Shown here one piece after another: positions 63,766 through 64,000 of a stretch of DNA of 64,000 nucleotides (position 1 is its first letter; each line of letters begins with the position of its first letter). The position numbers were made by a program, and so were the translations under genes. The notes below the pieces were generated by a model. The model made no database searches. It had not been told where the DNA came from and worked only from the letters and a program-made list of their open reading frames with translations. The stretch covers positions 310,001-374,000 of the forward strand of contig NW_024104443.1 of NCBI RefSeq assembly GCF_003945595.2, written 5' to 3'. The stretch comes from Pipra filicauda (taxonomy: Eukaryota; Chordata; Aves; Passeriformes; Pipridae).

Positions 63766-64000
63766 GGGTTTCACCATGGGAGAGAGGTCTCTGCAAAGTG
63801 GTCACCTTCAATTTCTAGAAATCAAAACAGTATATCAAAACTCAGGTAACTGGGTGTACATGGTTACAAACAGGGATATCTTTAGCCTGAAGAGAGACTT
63901 AAGACTTAAAAGCAATTTATTTTCCACTTTCCATAATACTTTGAAAATATTTATTAGTGGGTGTCCAGTTCTTACAAGTAAATTCCATCTAAAATTGATA

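Larger units (their letters stand above)
45504..64000 (-). other. MAD1L1: MAD1L1 intron, 3' part (upstream exon outside window)
   Basis: Sequence upstream of the 45359-45503 exon on the coding strand, ending at the AG acceptor 45505-45504. The split codon at the exon start makes this a phase 2 intron. I searched the translated frames for the expected preceding MAD1 residues and found none, so the preceding exon lies beyond 64000. It contains two antisense CR1 fragments (54878-55075, 63470-63765), a compound GT/TA/CA microsatellite, an A-rich tract near 59317 and several candidate regulatory blocks. Nothing else is recognisable. Confidence 0.85.

Noticed and set aside
63508..63777. 89-codon minus-strand open frame over 63508-63777
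   Set aside because: It is a translation of the CR1 3' untranslated region, not a gene.

Overview
This window is vertebrate nuclear DNA and almost certainly comes from a bird. It holds two short coding exons of the spindle-checkpoint gene MAD1L1 on the minus strand, at 45359-45503 and 4714-4854, set in very large introns. Both exons have proper splice sites and compatible phases. Joined, they give a continuous stretch of coiled coil that I recognise as the middle of MAD1, at about residues 359-453 in human numbering. The avian assignment rests on three decayed CR1 LINE 3' ends as the only recognisable interspersed repeats, the absence of Alu-, B1-, MIR- or L1-like sequence, low repeat density and an AT-rich, CpG-poor background. 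CR1 also occurs in other sauropsids, so the clade is likely rather than proven.

Layout, read along the gene (minus strand, high to low coordinates). 64000-45504 is the 3' part of an intron whose upstream exon lies outside the window. 45503-45359 is an exon of 145 nt. 45358-4855 is an intron of 40,504 bp. 4854-4714 is an exon of 141 nt. 4713-1 is the start of the next intron. I found no other exon, no RNA gene and no complete independent protein gene. The many short open frames look like chance frames in AT-rich DNA.

The introns hold three CR1 fragments (23929-24070, 54878-55075, 63470-63765), simple repeats, A-rich low-complexity tracts, one small tandem duplication, and several blocks that look unlike neutral intron. 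Those blocks have dense homeodomain-type cores, perfect palindromes or clusters of surviving CpG. I flag them as candidate conserved regulatory elements, but conservation cannot be seen from one sequence.

The most specific oddity is at the donor of the 141-nt exon. It has a non-consensus T at +5, and a canonical AATAAA hexamer occupies +3 to +8, so a polyadenylation signal lies on top of a weak 5' splice site. The exon is also phase-symmetric (0/0), so skipping it would keep the reading frame. I found no wholly new gene system here.
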